The notes beneath the pieces were generated by a model. That model was not told where the DNA came from, did no database searches, and was given only the letters and a program-made list of their open reading frames with translations. The position numbers and the translations under genes are program-made. This document shows positions 45,186 to 54,202 of a DNA stretch of 64,000 nt, piece after piece. The stretch comes from Halobacteriovorax marinus SJ (GTDB taxonomy: Bacteria > Bdellovibrionota > Bacteriovoracia > Bacteriovoracales > Bacteriovoracaceae): the NCBI RefSeq assembly GCF_000210915.2, contig NC_016620.1, forward strand, positions 3,224,001 through 3,288,000. The letters run 5' to 3'. The stretch's first letter is position 1; each line of letters opens with the position of its first letter.

Positions 45186-46634
45186 TTACATACCCATCCT
45201 TCTCGCTTCAACAGCGGCAAGCATCTTATAAAATCTCATGTGATTTAAATCTGTATTAACTAAATCATTTGGATTCTCTACTTTAATAAAGTCTGTAGAG
45301 TACTTTCCATCGATGAAATTTTGGTTATCCATTATCACTTTTAGAAGTGGTTTATTTGTCTTTAGTCCTTCGATGAAGAGACCATTAAGAGCTGCTTTCA
45401 TTTTTCTAACAGCAACATCTCTAATGATTCCCTTTGCAACGAGCTTTCCAACCATAGGATCAAAGTCAGGCGTTACATTTAGCCCTTTATAAAGACAGTG
45501 ATCAAAACGAATTCCTTGAGGAAAGTTCGTTTCAAATCCAGTTACTAGCCCTGGAGCAGGTAACATTGTGATCGGGTCTTCTGCACAAATACGGCATTCT
45601 ATTGCATGACCAGATCTCTTAATGAACTCTTGTCCTGGAAATCCTAAATCATCACCTAGGGCCGATTGAATCATACAAACAATGAGGTCAATTCCTGTGA
45701 TCTCTTCTGTTATAGGATGCTCTACCTGAATACGAGTGTTCATCTCTAAGAAATAAAAACTCTTATCCTCTCCCATAATAAATTCTACAGTCCCCGCAGA
45801 ATCATAGTTAACGGCCTTCGCTAACTTTACAGCAGTTTCACAAACATTTTGTCTCAACTCTTCATCGTCACCAATGAATGGAGATGGCGCTTCTTCAATA
45901 ATCTTCTGGTGTCTTCTTTGAATAGAACACTCTCTTTCAAAGAAGTGATAAACGTTACCTTTCTTGTCTGCAAGAATTTGAACTTCAATATGTCTTGGGT
46001 TAACGATTAATTTTTCAACAAGTAGGTCGCCATTATTGAAGGCTGCAAGAGATTCTCTCCCTACTGCTTCAAAATTTGCACGTACTTCTTCTTCATTAGC
46101 ACACGCTCTCATTCCACGACCACCACCACCGGCAACCGCTTTTAATAGAACTGGATAACCAATTTTCGCAGAAATTTCGACTGCTTCCTCAACGCTTTCA
46201 ACGGCCTTATCTGTTCCAGGAACAGTCGGCACACCAACTTGATTAGCAAGTTGCTTTGATGTCGCCTTATCACCCATCACTTTAATACATTCTACATTTG
46301 GACCAATGAAAACAATTCCCTCACTCTCCATTCTTTTTGCGAAGTCTGCATTCTCAGACAAGAATCCATAACCAGGATGAACAGCATCGACATTATTTTC
46401 CTTAATAACCTTCACTAGATTATCAATATTTAAATAAGTCTCAGCATTAGTACTCCCCTTTAGGTGTACCCACTCATCACAAAATTGTAAGTGTGTTGCG
46501 TGTACTTCGTTATCTGTCCAAATACCAATTGCTGTGTGACCAAGCTCTCTACATGCCTTAGCAATTCGAGATGCAATTTCACCACGATTGGTAATTAATA
46601 TCCTTCTACTCTTATTCTCTGGTTGCCTTATCAT
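45186..46634 (-). CDS. accC: Biotin carboxylase subunit of acyl-CoA (propionyl-CoA) carboxylase
   Basis: 482 residues with the full ATP-grasp fold: [73 protein letters not shown] (within 247-270) and [22 protein letters not shown]. It carboxylates biotin with bicarbonate and ATP. Its ATG overlaps the pccB stop as ATGA. The C-terminal 40 residues extend beyond the E. coli AccC core. Linkage to pccB rather than to accA/D points to propionyl-CoA carboxylase; use in acetyl-CoA carboxylation is possible. Confidence 0.94.
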   Translation of the reverse strand: MIRQPENKSRRILITNRGEIASRIAKACRELGHTAIGIWTDNEVHATHLQFCDEWVHLKGSTNAETYLNIDNLVKVIKENNVDAVHPGYGFLSENADFAKRMESEGIVFIGPNVECIKVMGDKATSKQLANQVGVPTVPGTDKAVESVEEAVEISAKIGYPVLLKAVAGGGGRGMRACANEEEVRANFEAVGRESLAAFNNGDLLVEKLIVNPRHIEVQILADKKGNVYHFFERECSIQRRHQKIIEEAPSPFIGDDEELRQNVCETAVKLAKAVNYDSAGTVEFIMGEDKSFYFLEMNTRIQVEHPITEEITGIDLIVCMIQSALGDDLGFPGQEFIKRSGHAIECRICAEDPITMLPAPGLVTGFETNFPQGIRFDHCLYKGLNVTPDFDPMVGKLVAKGIIRDVAVRKMKAALNGLFIEGLKTNKPLLKVIMDNQNFIDGKYSTDFIKVENPNDLVNTDLNHMRFYKMLAAVEARRMGM

Positions 46635-48193
46635 AATTGAATATTCCCGTGTTTTCTTTTTGGGTTATCAACAACTTTATTCTTTAGAACTACAAGGTAT
46701 TCATAGATTCTAGCTCTTGTCTCTTCTGGTAAAATAACAGAGTCAACATAACCTCTTTCTGCTGCTCTATAAGGATTTGCAAATCTATCTTCGTAATTCT
46801 TTACAAGCTCTGCCTTCTTATCATCGTAGGCTTTTCCTTCTAGTCCCTTTAACTCGTTTCTAAAAACAATATTAACTGCACCATCAGCGCCCATAACTGC
46901 AATCTCACCTGTAGGGTAAGCAAGGTTTACATCTGATCTAATATGCTTAGAGGCCATAACATCGTAAGCTCCACCATAGGCCTTACGTGTAATTAAAGTA
47001 ATCATTGGAACTGTCGCATCCGCATAAGCGTATAAGAGCTTAGAACCATGTTTAATAATTCCTCCATACTCTTGAACAGTCCCCGGCAAGAATCCTGGAA
47101 CATCAACAAGTGTTAGTATTGGAATATCAAAAGAGTCACAGAAACGAATAAAGCGTGCCGCCTTACAAGAAGAGTCTATGTCTAAAACTCCAGCAAGTAC
47201 CTGTGGTTGATTTGCAACGATACCAATTTTAATTCCACCAATAGAAGCAAAACCAACAATGATATTCTTCGCCCACCCTTTATGAACTTCCAAGAAGTGC
47301 GAATCATCAACGATATCTAAAATAATCTCATTCATATCGTATGGCTTCTTAGGGTTTGCCGGAACAAGTTCTTTTAACTTTGTATTATCTCTATTTACAG
47401 GGTCAGCCGTATACTTTGGCGATGGCTTCGTATAGCAAGCTGCTGGTAAGTATGAAAGAAGCTCTCTCACTCTCTCAAAACACTCGTCTTCATCTTGACT
47501 TATAAACTGAGCGACACCAGAAGTTTCATTATGTGTCTTAGCTCCACCTAATTCTTCTTTAGTCACTTCTTCGTGAGTCACTGTCTTGATTACATCAGGC
47601 CCAGTAACAAACATATAAGAAGACTTATCAACCATGAAAATAAAGTCTGTAATTGCTGGAGAATAAACTGCTCCACCTGCACAAGGTCCCATGATAAGAG
47701 AAATCTGTGGAATAACTCCTGAACATTTTACGTTTCTATAAAAGATTTCTGCATATCCACCAAGGGCGTCAACACCCTCTTGAATTCTCGCTCCACCAGA
47801 ATCATTCATACCAATAACAGGTATTCTATTGGCCAGAGCAAAGTCCATTATTTTACAAATCTTCTTTGCGTGATATTCACCAAGTGCTCCACCCCAACAT
47901 GTAAAATCTTGAGAGTACAGGGCCACTTTTTGACCGTTAATTTCCGCGATCCCAGTCACAACTCCATCACCAAGATATTCAGTTTTTTCCATACCAAAAT
48001 CTTTACAACGATGAGTTACAAATTTATCAAATTCAATAAATGTCCCTGGATCTATTAATCTTTCGATTCTTTCGCGGGCTGTATATTTTCCTTGAGAGTG
48101 TTGCTTTTCAATTCTTGCAGCTCCACCACCAAGGTCGGCTTGTGTTCTTTTTTCTAGTAATAGAGAACGTTTTTCTTCTAAAACGGTATCCAT
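46631..48193 (-). CDS. pccB: Propionyl-CoA carboxylase carboxyltransferase subunit
   Basis: 520 residues from the ATG at 48191-48193, which has AGGAGG six bases upstream; the frame could extend ten codons further but without a ribosome site. The two crotonase-like halves carry [18 protein letters not shown] with [17 protein letters not shown], and [19 protein letters not shown] with [15 protein letters not shown]. This is the PccB/MmdA family. It transfers CO2 from biotin to propionyl-CoA to make methylmalonyl-CoA, feeding the mutase at 27.5 kb. First gene of the pccB-accC-carrier-hflK-hflC-yciO operon. Confidence 0.95.
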   Translation of the reverse strand: MDTVLEEKRSLLLEKRTQADLGGGAARIEKQHSQGKYTARERIERLIDPGTFIEFDKFVTHRCKDFGMEKTEYLGDGVVTGIAEINGQKVALYSQDFTCWGGALGEYHAKKICKIMDFALANRIPVIGMNDSGGARIQEGVDALGGYAEIFYRNVKCSGVIPQISLIMGPCAGGAVYSPAITDFIFMVDKSSYMFVTGPDVIKTVTHEEVTKEELGGAKTHNETSGVAQFISQDEDECFERVRELLSYLPAACYTKPSPKYTADPVNRDNTKLKELVPANPKKPYDMNEIILDIVDDSHFLEVHKGWAKNIIVGFASIGGIKIGIVANQPQVLAGVLDIDSSCKAARFIRFCDSFDIPILTLVDVPGFLPGTVQEYGGIIKHGSKLLYAYADATVPMITLITRKAYGGAYDVMASKHIRSDVNLAYPTGEIAVMGADGAVNIVFRNELKGLEGKAYDDKKAELVKNYEDRFANPYRAAERGYVDSVILPEETRARIYEYLVVLKNKVVDNPKRKHGNIQL

Positions 48194-48350
48194 AAATCCT
48201 CCTAAAAATTGAGGGCACATCATACCGTTTTGCTCAAGAAAGTGCTATCAGCTTGCGTCAATTAACGCCAAGCACCCTTGCGCTATAAACTGCTAATATT
48301 TTTAGGTTTTTACGAAATTTAATGGATCAGAATTTAGAGGAGCTAACTAA

Positions 48351-48377
48351 ATAAAAAAGGCCGCTTACACAGCGGCC
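48351..48377 (-). terminator. Rho-independent terminator
   Basis: The minus-strand stem GGCCGC/GCGGCC (48372-48377 with 48359-48364, 7-base loop) is followed by TTTTTTAT. It lies 112 bases beyond the sigma-54 activator stop and about 160 bases ahead of pccB. Confidence 0.9.
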
Positions 48378-48489
48378 TATATTACTTATTAATTTATTCG
48401 CGTGATCCGCCCATGCCTTGTGTCGCTAACGTGTACACAGGTCACAACGATAAAGCTACCCGATCAAATGCTCTGCACTTTAGCGCGCA
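48378..48489 (-). other. GC-rich untranslated stretch before a terminator (possible small RNA or 3' UTR)
   Basis: This stretch is clearly richer in G+C than the neighbouring gaps. It has no frame longer than a few codons and runs straight into the terminator. Short inverted repeats are visible: TTGTG/CACAA enclosing about 20 bases around 48421-48449, and the palindrome GTGTACAC within it. It does not match any RNA family I can recognise (not SRP RNA, 6S, tmRNA, RNase P or the GEMM riboswitch). It may be a structured 3' end of the activator mRNA or a separate small RNA. Confidence 0.4.
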
Positions 48490-50061
48490 TTACTCTCCAG
48501 CCGCTTTCTTTCTCTTATCTAAGTCGTACTTATCAACTTTCATAATTAAAGATGCTCTAGAAACTCCAAGCTCTTTTGATAACTTCGACTTATTGTAATT
48601 ACACCTCTTAAGTCCTTCCTTAATCATCATTGCTTCTAGTTCTTCCAGCGCATCTTTTAGTGAACCGTTTGTATTTATTCCTCTAGCTACTGCCACAGGC
48701 TTGTCACCAGATTCTAGAATTCTTGGACTAAGAAGATCAGGAGTAATCATCTTATCTTCCCCAGCAAGAACAACGAGTCTTTCAACTTCATTCTCAAGCT
48801 CTCTTACGTTTCCTGGCCAATGATAGTCCAGGAGAATCTCCATACACTTCTTAGAGAATTGCTTCATTGCCATCCCAGACTCGTCACATCTCTTCTTTAA
48901 GAAGTGATCCATAAGAATTGGAATATCTTCCGCTCTATCCTTTAACGAAGGTAGGTTAACGTTAATAACATTTATTCGATAATATAAATCTTCTCTAAAC
49001 TCACCACTTGCCATCATCGCCTTAAGATCTTTATTTGTTGCCGCTAGAATTCTAACGTCAGTCTTCTTAGGCGCATGAGCACCTACTGGTAAGTAAGTTC
49101 CTTCCTGAAGGACTCTAAGCAGTTTTACCTGCATACTAAGAGAGGTATCCCCAATCTCATCCAGGAATAGTGTTCCACCATTTGCAACTTCAAAAAGTCC
49201 CGCCTTATCTTTAACAGCACCAGTAAATGAGCCTTTCATGTGACCGAATAGTTCCGAGTCTAAAAGGTTATCGTTAAATGCTGAGCAGTTTAGAGCAACA
49301 AATTGCTTTTCCTTTCTTGGTGAGTAGAAGTGAATCGCCTTAGCAACGAGCTCCTTACCTGTACCGTTTTGACCTTGAATGAGTACTGATGACTCTGAAG
49401 AAGAGATTTTTTCTAGCAATCTATAGATCTGCTGCATCCCTTTCGATTTCCCAATCATCATATGATATCTATACTTATCTCCAAGCTCAGAGTTAAGCTC
49501 TTTAATTCTTGATTCACGCTTAGAGATTTCTGAGTGAAATGTCTTTATCTCATCAGCAACTAGCTCAACTAGCTCCTGTAGATATTCAATCTCTCTTGGA
49601 TAAAGTCTTCTAAGGCCATCAACCGCAGCACTTGCATCGGCTTCGTTAGCACCTTCAGCAATCATGTGCTTCTTGATCTCTTCAACTTCTTCCTCAGTAA
49701 TCGAGCTTGAAACAAATGGATAAGCAAATACACTACCTAAAACTTCTCCACCAATTTCAACCTTAGCTCCCACACCTTTAACGTGCTTAAAGAAAGTCTC
49801 GAATGATCTTGCCTTATCATCTTCACCCTCTAGAGCATCTGTTACTTTTTCAATATCCTGTCCCATGTAGTTATAACCATGGTTCATTTGCATCTGCACT
49901 TTAAAGAAGTGATTCTTAAAATCATAACCCTTATCTACATGACCACTTCTGATTTTATAGTGCATATCTGAGTAGATTTGCTCTACACCAAACCACTTAC
50001 TTAAAATCTCTTCCAGTTTTGAGATAACGTGTAGGTCTTTAATTTCTTGCCAGTTAATCAT
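48490..50061 (-). CDS. Sigma-54-dependent transcriptional activator
   Basis: 523 residues. An N-terminal region of about 190 residues has no phosphoacceptor receiver motif and may be a small-molecule sensor (PocR- or GAF-like, uncertain). The AAA+ domain (about 205-440) has Walker A GQNGTGKELVAK, the sigma-54 contact loop GSFTGA (usual GAFTGA), Walker B GGTLFLDEIG and the arginine-finger region REDLYYRINV. A Fis-type helix-turn-helix (LSKELGVSRASLIMKVDKY) closes it. Its targets are unknown; the carboxylase operon just downstream is one candidate. ATGG start with GGAGTG ribosome site. Confidence 0.95.
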   Translation of the reverse strand: MINWQEIKDLHVISKLEEILSKWFGVEQIYSDMHYKIRSGHVDKGYDFKNHFFKVQMQMNHGYNYMGQDIEKVTDALEGEDDKARSFETFFKHVKGVGAKVEIGGEVLGSVFAYPFVSSSITEEEVEEIKKHMIAEGANEADASAAVDGLRRLYPREIEYLQELVELVADEIKTFHSEISKRESRIKELNSELGDKYRYHMMIGKSKGMQQIYRLLEKISSSESSVLIQGQNGTGKELVAKAIHFYSPRKEKQFVALNCSAFNDNLLDSELFGHMKGSFTGAVKDKAGLFEVANGGTLFLDEIGDTSLSMQVKLLRVLQEGTYLPVGAHAPKKTDVRILAATNKDLKAMMASGEFREDLYYRINVINVNLPSLKDRAEDIPILMDHFLKKRCDESGMAMKQFSKKCMEILLDYHWPGNVRELENEVERLVVLAGEDKMITPDLLSPRILESGDKPVAVARGINTNGSLKDALEELEAMMIKEGLKRCNYNKSKLSKELGVSRASLIMKVDKYDLDKRKKAAGE

Positions 50062-50245
50062 TTTTCACTCCATTTCACTAAATAATGTGAACAATAACTT
50101 CTACGAGAGAAGCGTTTACTGTCTAACTTTTCGGCAATTGAAATTTATTCTTTAGATTTATTTGTTGATAAATTTGACATAAAAACAGAGTTAAACCATT
50201 GAAAATGTGTATTTCTGTCTATTTTTTTACTAGTATGGGTTTAAG

Positions 50246-50803
50246 CTACTGACCAAATATTAGTCTCTTCACTCTTGGAGCAAATGCCTCCATTTCCCAT
50301 GACTGCGGCCCAATGAACTTCTTTATATTTTTGAAGTTTTTATCAAAGAGATAAGTCTCTGGAACTTTCACTGTTCCAAAAAGGTTCATACTCTTACCTG
50401 ATTTATCGTGAGAGATGATCACATTCTTTGGAAGATCTCCAAATCTCTTTAAAAACTTCTTAATTTTCAGATCGTCATCATTAACTGATAGAAGTAAAAA
50501 TTGAACATTATCATTTTCAAATTTTTCAGCGAATTTTAAAAACTCAGGAAACTCTGCTTCACATGGAGCACACCATGTTCCCCAAAAGTGAACAAAGAAC
50601 CCATTCGTCGAGCTAAAACTCTCTTTAGTTAACTCTTCTTTAGTGTAAAAGTTGGTTAATTTGAATTCTGGCAATTGCTTTAGAACTGGCTCATCTTCAG
50701 CAACATTTAGCATTTCTGTGAATTGCTTTTTCTCAAAAAGAGAATAAGCCAATGTTGCACCTAGAACTAATGTAATAATCAAAACTTTTGAACTAATAGA
50801 CAT
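50246..50803 (-). CDS. TlpA-like membrane-anchored thioredoxin
   Basis: 185 residues. One N-terminal helix (about 5-20) anchors a periplasmic thioredoxin-fold domain. The redox motif is HFWGTWCAPCEAEFPEF near residue 75 and the cis-Pro region is GTVKVPETYLFD near 148. This is the TlpA/ResA/DsbE pattern: it reduces or exchanges disulfides, for example in cytochrome c maturation. It stands alone behind the ribosomal terminator; the client is unknown. Confidence 0.9.
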   Translation of the reverse strand: MSISSKVLIITLVLGATLAYSLFEKKQFTEMLNVAEDEPVLKQLPEFKLTNFYTKEELTKESFSSTNGFFVHFWGTWCAPCEAEFPEFLKFAEKFENDNVQFLLLSVNDDDLKIKKFLKRFGDLPKNVIISHDKSGKSMNLFGTVKVPETYLFDKNFKNIKKFIGPQSWEMEAFAPRVKRLIFGQ

Positions 50804-50818
50804 AACGAATCCGAAAAC

Positions 50819-50845
50819 AAAAAAACCTTCGGTGGAAACCGAAGG
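50819..50845 (-). terminator. Strong terminator at the end of the ribosomal cluster
   Basis: The minus-strand stem CCTTCGGT/ACCGAAGG (50838-50845 with 50826-50833, 4-base loop) is followed by seven T's. It lies about 30 bases after the rplQ stop and separates the cluster from the TlpA-like gene. Confidence 0.95.
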
Positions 50846-50875
50846 CTTTAATAAATTACTTTAATTTAAAAATAA

Positions 50876-51232
50876 TTAATCTACTAGAGCAATGTATGCC
50901 ATAGGAGCGTTGTCTCCAACTCTCGCATCTGCCATTTTCATAATTCTAGTGTAACCACCATTTCTATCTTTAAACTTAGGAGCAACGTCAGTGAATAATT
51001 TCTGAACAGCTTCTTTATTGTTTAATTTTTTGAAAGCAAGTCTTCTGTTTGCAACAGTGTCTTCCTTTGCAATAGTGATTAGCTTTTCTACGTATGGCTT
51101 AATCGCCTTACACTTTGTAACAGTTGTCTTAATTTTCCCGTGATCGATAACTTCGATTGCTAGGTTTTTCATAAGAGAAACTCTGTGTGCCGGACCATTA
51201 CCAATTCTATATTTATGCTTTTGATGTCTCAT
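50876..51232 (-). CDS. rplQ: Ribosomal protein bL17
   Basis: 118 residues, near the E. coli length. The start MRHQKHKYRIGNGPAHRVSL and LMKNLAIEVIDHGKIKTTVTK are diagnostic; the C-terminus GYTRIMKMADARVGDNAPMA matches well. It binds 23S rRNA domain III near the exit tunnel. Last gene of the cluster, 34 bases below rpoA, ended by the terminator at 50819-50845. Confidence 0.98.
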   Translation of the reverse strand: MRHQKHKYRIGNGPAHRVSLMKNLAIEVIDHGKIKTTVTKCKAIKPYVEKLITIAKEDTVANRRLAFKKLNNKEAVQKLFTDVAPKFKDRNGGYTRIMKMADARVGDNAPMAYIALVD

Positions 51233-51266
51233 AACTACAACTCCAACTGAGCCCTCAGCTTAAAAC

Positions 51267-52280
51267 TTATTCACCGTCCTGAAGGTCTTTCATAATTGAA
51301 TCTACCTTCATTCCAAGTCCAAGTCCCATGTTACTGAGAATTTCCTTAATTTCATTTAACGATTTACGACCAAAATTCTTAGTTCTTAACATTTCACCTT
51401 CTGTCTTAGAAACTAACTCATAGATGTACTTGATGTTAGCATTCTGTAAACAGTTAGCAGAACGTACAGAAAGCTCTAATTCTGAAACAGGCTTTAAAAG
51501 AGCGCTGTTAGCAGGGCTAGAAGCTTGCGCTGGTGCTTTTTCTAATCTTACAACTTCTTCTTCATCTTCGAAGTTTAAGAATACTGCAAGTTGATCTCTT
51601 AGGATCTTTGCAGAGAAAGCAACTGCGTCTTGTGGTTGAATTCCAGCATTTGTCCATACTTCTAAAGTAAGCTTATCAAAATCTGTTCTCTTACCAACAC
51701 GTGAGTTTGTAACTGTAAAGTTAACTCTGTGTACAGGTGAGAAAAGAGTATCAACATAGATCCATCCTACAGGAAGATCATATTCTTCTTTATTTTCTGA
51801 TGCTGTAACATAACCTTTTCCTCTTGCTACCTTAAGTTCAACCTTAATTGAACCACCTGAGGAAATATTACATATAACGTGCTCTGGATTTAGAACCTCA
51901 AGGCTTGCACTCTCTGAAATATCTCCAGCTGTTACAGGACCTTCTCCGCTCTTCTCAAGAGTAAGTACAGTATCTTCTTTACCTTTTAACTTAAAAAATA
52001 CTTCTTTTAAGTTAAGGATAATTTCAGAAACTTCTTCTTTTACGTTATTGATTGTACCGAACTCGTGCTCTACACCCTCAATTCTGATAGCAACAATTCC
52101 TGCACCTTGAAGTGAAGAAAGTAGTGCTCTTCTAAGAGAGTTACCTAAAGTTTGTCCATAACCTCTCTCTAAAGGCTTGGCTACAAACTTTCCATAGTTC
52201 GCTTTCATACTCTCATTATCTGCTTCAAGAGAAACAGGTCTGATCATATTCGTCCAATTTTTTGCTACAAAATTATCCAC
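51267..52280 (-). CDS. rpoA: RNA polymerase alpha subunit
   Basis: 337 residues. The N-terminal assembly domain has [19 protein letters not shown] and [17 protein letters not shown] flexible linker at about 240-258 (Ala/Pro/Ser) joins the C-terminal DNA- and activator-binding domain with [16 protein letters not shown] and [16 protein letters not shown]. It directly follows rpsK; rpsD, which usually separates the two, is not here. Confidence 0.99.
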   Translation of the reverse strand: MDNFVAKNWTNMIRPVSLEADNESMKANYGKFVAKPLERGYGQTLGNSLRRALLSSLQGAGIVAIRIEGVEHEFGTINNVKEEVSEIILNLKEVFFKLKGKEDTVLTLEKSGEGPVTAGDISESASLEVLNPEHVICNISSGGSIKVELKVARGKGYVTASENKEEYDLPVGWIYVDTLFSPVHRVNFTVTNSRVGKRTDFDKLTLEVWTNAGIQPQDAVAFSAKILRDQLAVFLNFEDEEEVVRLEKAPAQASSPANSALLKPVSELELSVRSANCLQNANIKYIYELVSKTEGEMLRTKNFGRKSLNEIKEILSNMGLGLGMKVDSIMKDLQDGE

Positions 52281-52304
52281 GGATAATCTCCTTAATTATT
52301 ACGA

Positions 52305-52691
52305 TTAAACTCTTCTTCTTTTCGGTGCACGACATCCATTATGAGGGATTGGTGACTTATCTGCAACAGATGTAATTCTCAATCCAACACCAATTAGAGC
52401 TCTAATCGCATTTTCTCTACCAGCTCCAGGACCTTTAACTCTTACGTCTACAGAACTTAATCCATGCTCCATCGCTTTCTTAGCAGCATCAGCAGATGCA
52501 ACCTGAGCCGCGAACGGAGTAGACTTTTTTGATCCACGGAAACCAAGTTGCCCAGCTGACGCCCAAGCAATTGCTCCACCATTAGGATCTGTAAAAGTTA
52601 CAATTGTATTATTGAAAGAACATTGAATATGGCAGATACCATGTGGAATGTTCTTTTTGACTTTTTTCTTTCCAGCAGTCTTTTTAACCAT
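52305..52691 (-). CDS. rpsK: Ribosomal protein uS11
   Basis: 128 residues. Diagnostic parts: [15 protein letters not shown] near 22, [14 protein letters not shown] near 50, [14 protein letters not shown] near 85 and the C-terminal [15 protein letters not shown]. It forms part of the 30S platform around the decoding site. It follows rpsM by 17 bases. Confidence 0.99.
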   Translation of the reverse strand: MVKKTAGKKKVKKNIPHGICHIQCSFNNTIVTFTDPNGGAIAWASAGQLGFRGSKKSTPFAAQVASADAAKKAMEHGLSSVDVRVKGPGAGRENAIRALIGVGLRITSVADKSPIPHNGCRAPKRRRV

Positions 52692-52708
52692 TTTTCACTC
52701 CAACTCTA

Positions 52709-53092
52709 CTACTTCATTGACTTGATAGACTTCTTACCAGCAATTGCTTTCGCAGGACCTTTTCTTGTTCTTGCGTTTGTACTAGTTCTCTGTCCTCTTA
52801 CAGGTAATCCTTTTCTATGACGAATTCCTCTATAACATCCAAGATCTTTTAATCTCTTAATGTTCAGACCAATTTGTCTTCTAAGATCACCCTCTACCGT
52901 ATACTCTCCCTCTAGAAGTAGACGAATATTATTCGCTTCCTCTTCAGTTAAGTCATTAGAGTTTTTGTTTAAATCAATTCCCGCTTTAGTGAGTACTTCT
53001 TCAGCTACTTTTGGACCAACACCATAGATTGATCTTAAAGCAACAGTAACCACCTTATTACGAGGAATATCAACACCAAGTATTCTTGCCAT
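52709..53092 (-). CDS. rpsM: Ribosomal protein uS13
   Basis: 127 residues. It starts [20 protein letters not shown] with [13 protein letters not shown], and ends with the basic [20 protein letters not shown] tail that reaches the P-site tRNA. It contacts uL5 and 23S rRNA across the subunit interface. First of the alpha-type run rpsM-rpsK-rpoA-rplQ. Confidence 0.99.
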   Translation of the reverse strand: MARILGVDIPRNKVVTVALRSIYGVGPKVAEEVLTKAGIDLNKNSNDLTEEEANNIRLLLEGEYTVEGDLRRQIGLNIKRLKDLGCYRGIRHRKGLPVRGQRTSTNARTRKGPAKAIAGKKSIKSMK

Positions 53093-53112
53093 AGCTACAC
53101 TCCCCTAAGGTT

Positions 53113-53229
53113 TTAACCTTGTTTTTGCTTATGTTTAGGGTTTGCTTTACAAACAACCCTTAATACACCTTTTCTTTTAATAACTTTACAGTCTTTACAC
53201 ATTACTTTAACTGACGCTCTAACCTTCAT
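53113..53229 (-). CDS. rpmJ: Ribosomal protein bL36 (zinc-binding form)
   Basis: 38 residues, begins [20 protein letters not shown] and ends [10 protein letters not shown]. The zinc ligands Cys11, Cys14, Cys27 and His33 are all present, so this is the zinc (C+) form. It lies in the gap between infA and rpsM, its normal place, with GAGGAT before the ATG. Confidence 0.97.
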   Translation of the reverse strand: MKVRASVKVMCKDCKVIKRKGVLRVVCKANPKHKQKQG

Positions 53230-53255
53230 AACATCCTCTTTAACAGTAATACAGC

Positions 53256-53480
53256 CTACCGGCCTTTACTTCTATATGTGATTCTTCCCTTAGAAAGATC
53301 ATATTTACTAATTTCAACAAGCACTTTGTCCCCTGGGAGGATTTTAATAAAGTGCATTCTCATTTTCCCACTAATATGGGCTATTACACTATGCCCATTA
53401 GGCAGTTTTACTTTAAACTTCGTATTCGGCAAAAGCTCTACAACTTCACCTTCAATCTCTAGGACCTCTGTATTTGCCAT
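53256..53480 (-). CDS. infA: Translation initiation factor IF-1
   Basis: 74 residues, a single S1-like OB fold: [20 protein letters not shown] and [19 protein letters not shown], ending [10 protein letters not shown]. It occupies the A site of the 30S subunit during initiation. It lies between adk and rpmJ; map, often found here, is absent. Confidence 0.98.
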   Translation of the reverse strand: MANTEVLEIEGEVVELLPNTKFKVKLPNGHSVIAHISGKMRMHFIKILPGDKVLVEISKYDLSKGRITYRSKGR

Positions 53481-53563
53481 TAAGCGAAAACTCCACTAAT
53501 CCCTGCCTTATATCTAAAGCGGAATCATTATGCAACATATATTGATAAAAATATATTTAAACT

Positions 53564-54202
53564 CTATTTATTTACAGCTTCAACAACAAGACCATAAACT
53601 TCATCAGCTGATCTCGAAGCATCGATAGATACTAAAACACCTTTTGATTCATAATAATCTAAAATAGGGGCAATAGTATTCTTAAAGACTTCCAGTCTAT
53701 TTCTAACTGTTTCTGCATTGTCATCTTTTCTATGAATAAGATCTTCACCAGAAACATCACACTTTCCTTCCACTTTAGGTGGCCTAGAAAGGAGGTTATA
53801 AATCTCTCCACTCTTTGGAGCGATCCTTCTATTAGAGATTCTTTCAACCAAAACCTCTAAATCTATATTAAAGTATATTGCTTTAGAATCCGCGCCCTTA
53901 AGAACGTGCTCTTCAAGCAATTGTGCTTGCTCAATATTTCTAGGAAATCCATCAAATATATAAGCAGAATTTTCTATATCGCAATTAGCGTTCAAAAGCT
54001 CTAAAACCACTTGATCATTAACAAGGTCACCCCTATCAATTATCCCCTTAACCTTCTTACCAAGCTCCGAGTCTTTAGCGATCTCATTTCTAAGCAAGTC
54101 ACCTGTTGAAACATGGCTATAACCAAGATTTTCAACAATTTTCTTTGCCTGAGTTCCCTTACCAGTTCCAGGAGCTCCTAGTAATATCAATTGTGGCTTC
54201 AT
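53564..54202 (-). CDS. adk: Adenylate kinase
   Basis: 212 residues. The P-loop ILLGAPGTGKGTQAKKI is at 5-21, the AMP site in STGDLLRNEI near 32, FDGFPRNIEQAQLLE near 83, and a long LID (RIAPKSGEIYNLLSRPPKVEG, within 122-146) with RKDDN behind it. The long LID form is present but lacks the four-Cys zinc site. It converts AMP and ATP to two ADP. Its ATG overlaps the secY stop by one base. Confidence 0.97.
   Translation of the reverse strand: MKPQLILLGAPGTGKGTQAKKIVENLGYSHVSTGDLLRNEIAKDSELGKKVKGIIDRGDLVNDQVVLELLNANCDIENSAYIFDGFPRNIEQAQLLEEHVLKGADSKAIYFNIDLEVLVERISNRRIAPKSGEIYNLLSRPPKVEGKCDVSGEDLIHRKDDNAETVRNRLEVFKNTIAPILDYYESKGVLVSIDASRSADEVYGLVVEAVNK

Noticed and set aside
48378-48489. c-di-GMP (GEMM), SRP, 6S or tmRNA assignment for the GC-rich stretch
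   Set aside because: None of the conserved cores of those RNAs can be found in it.
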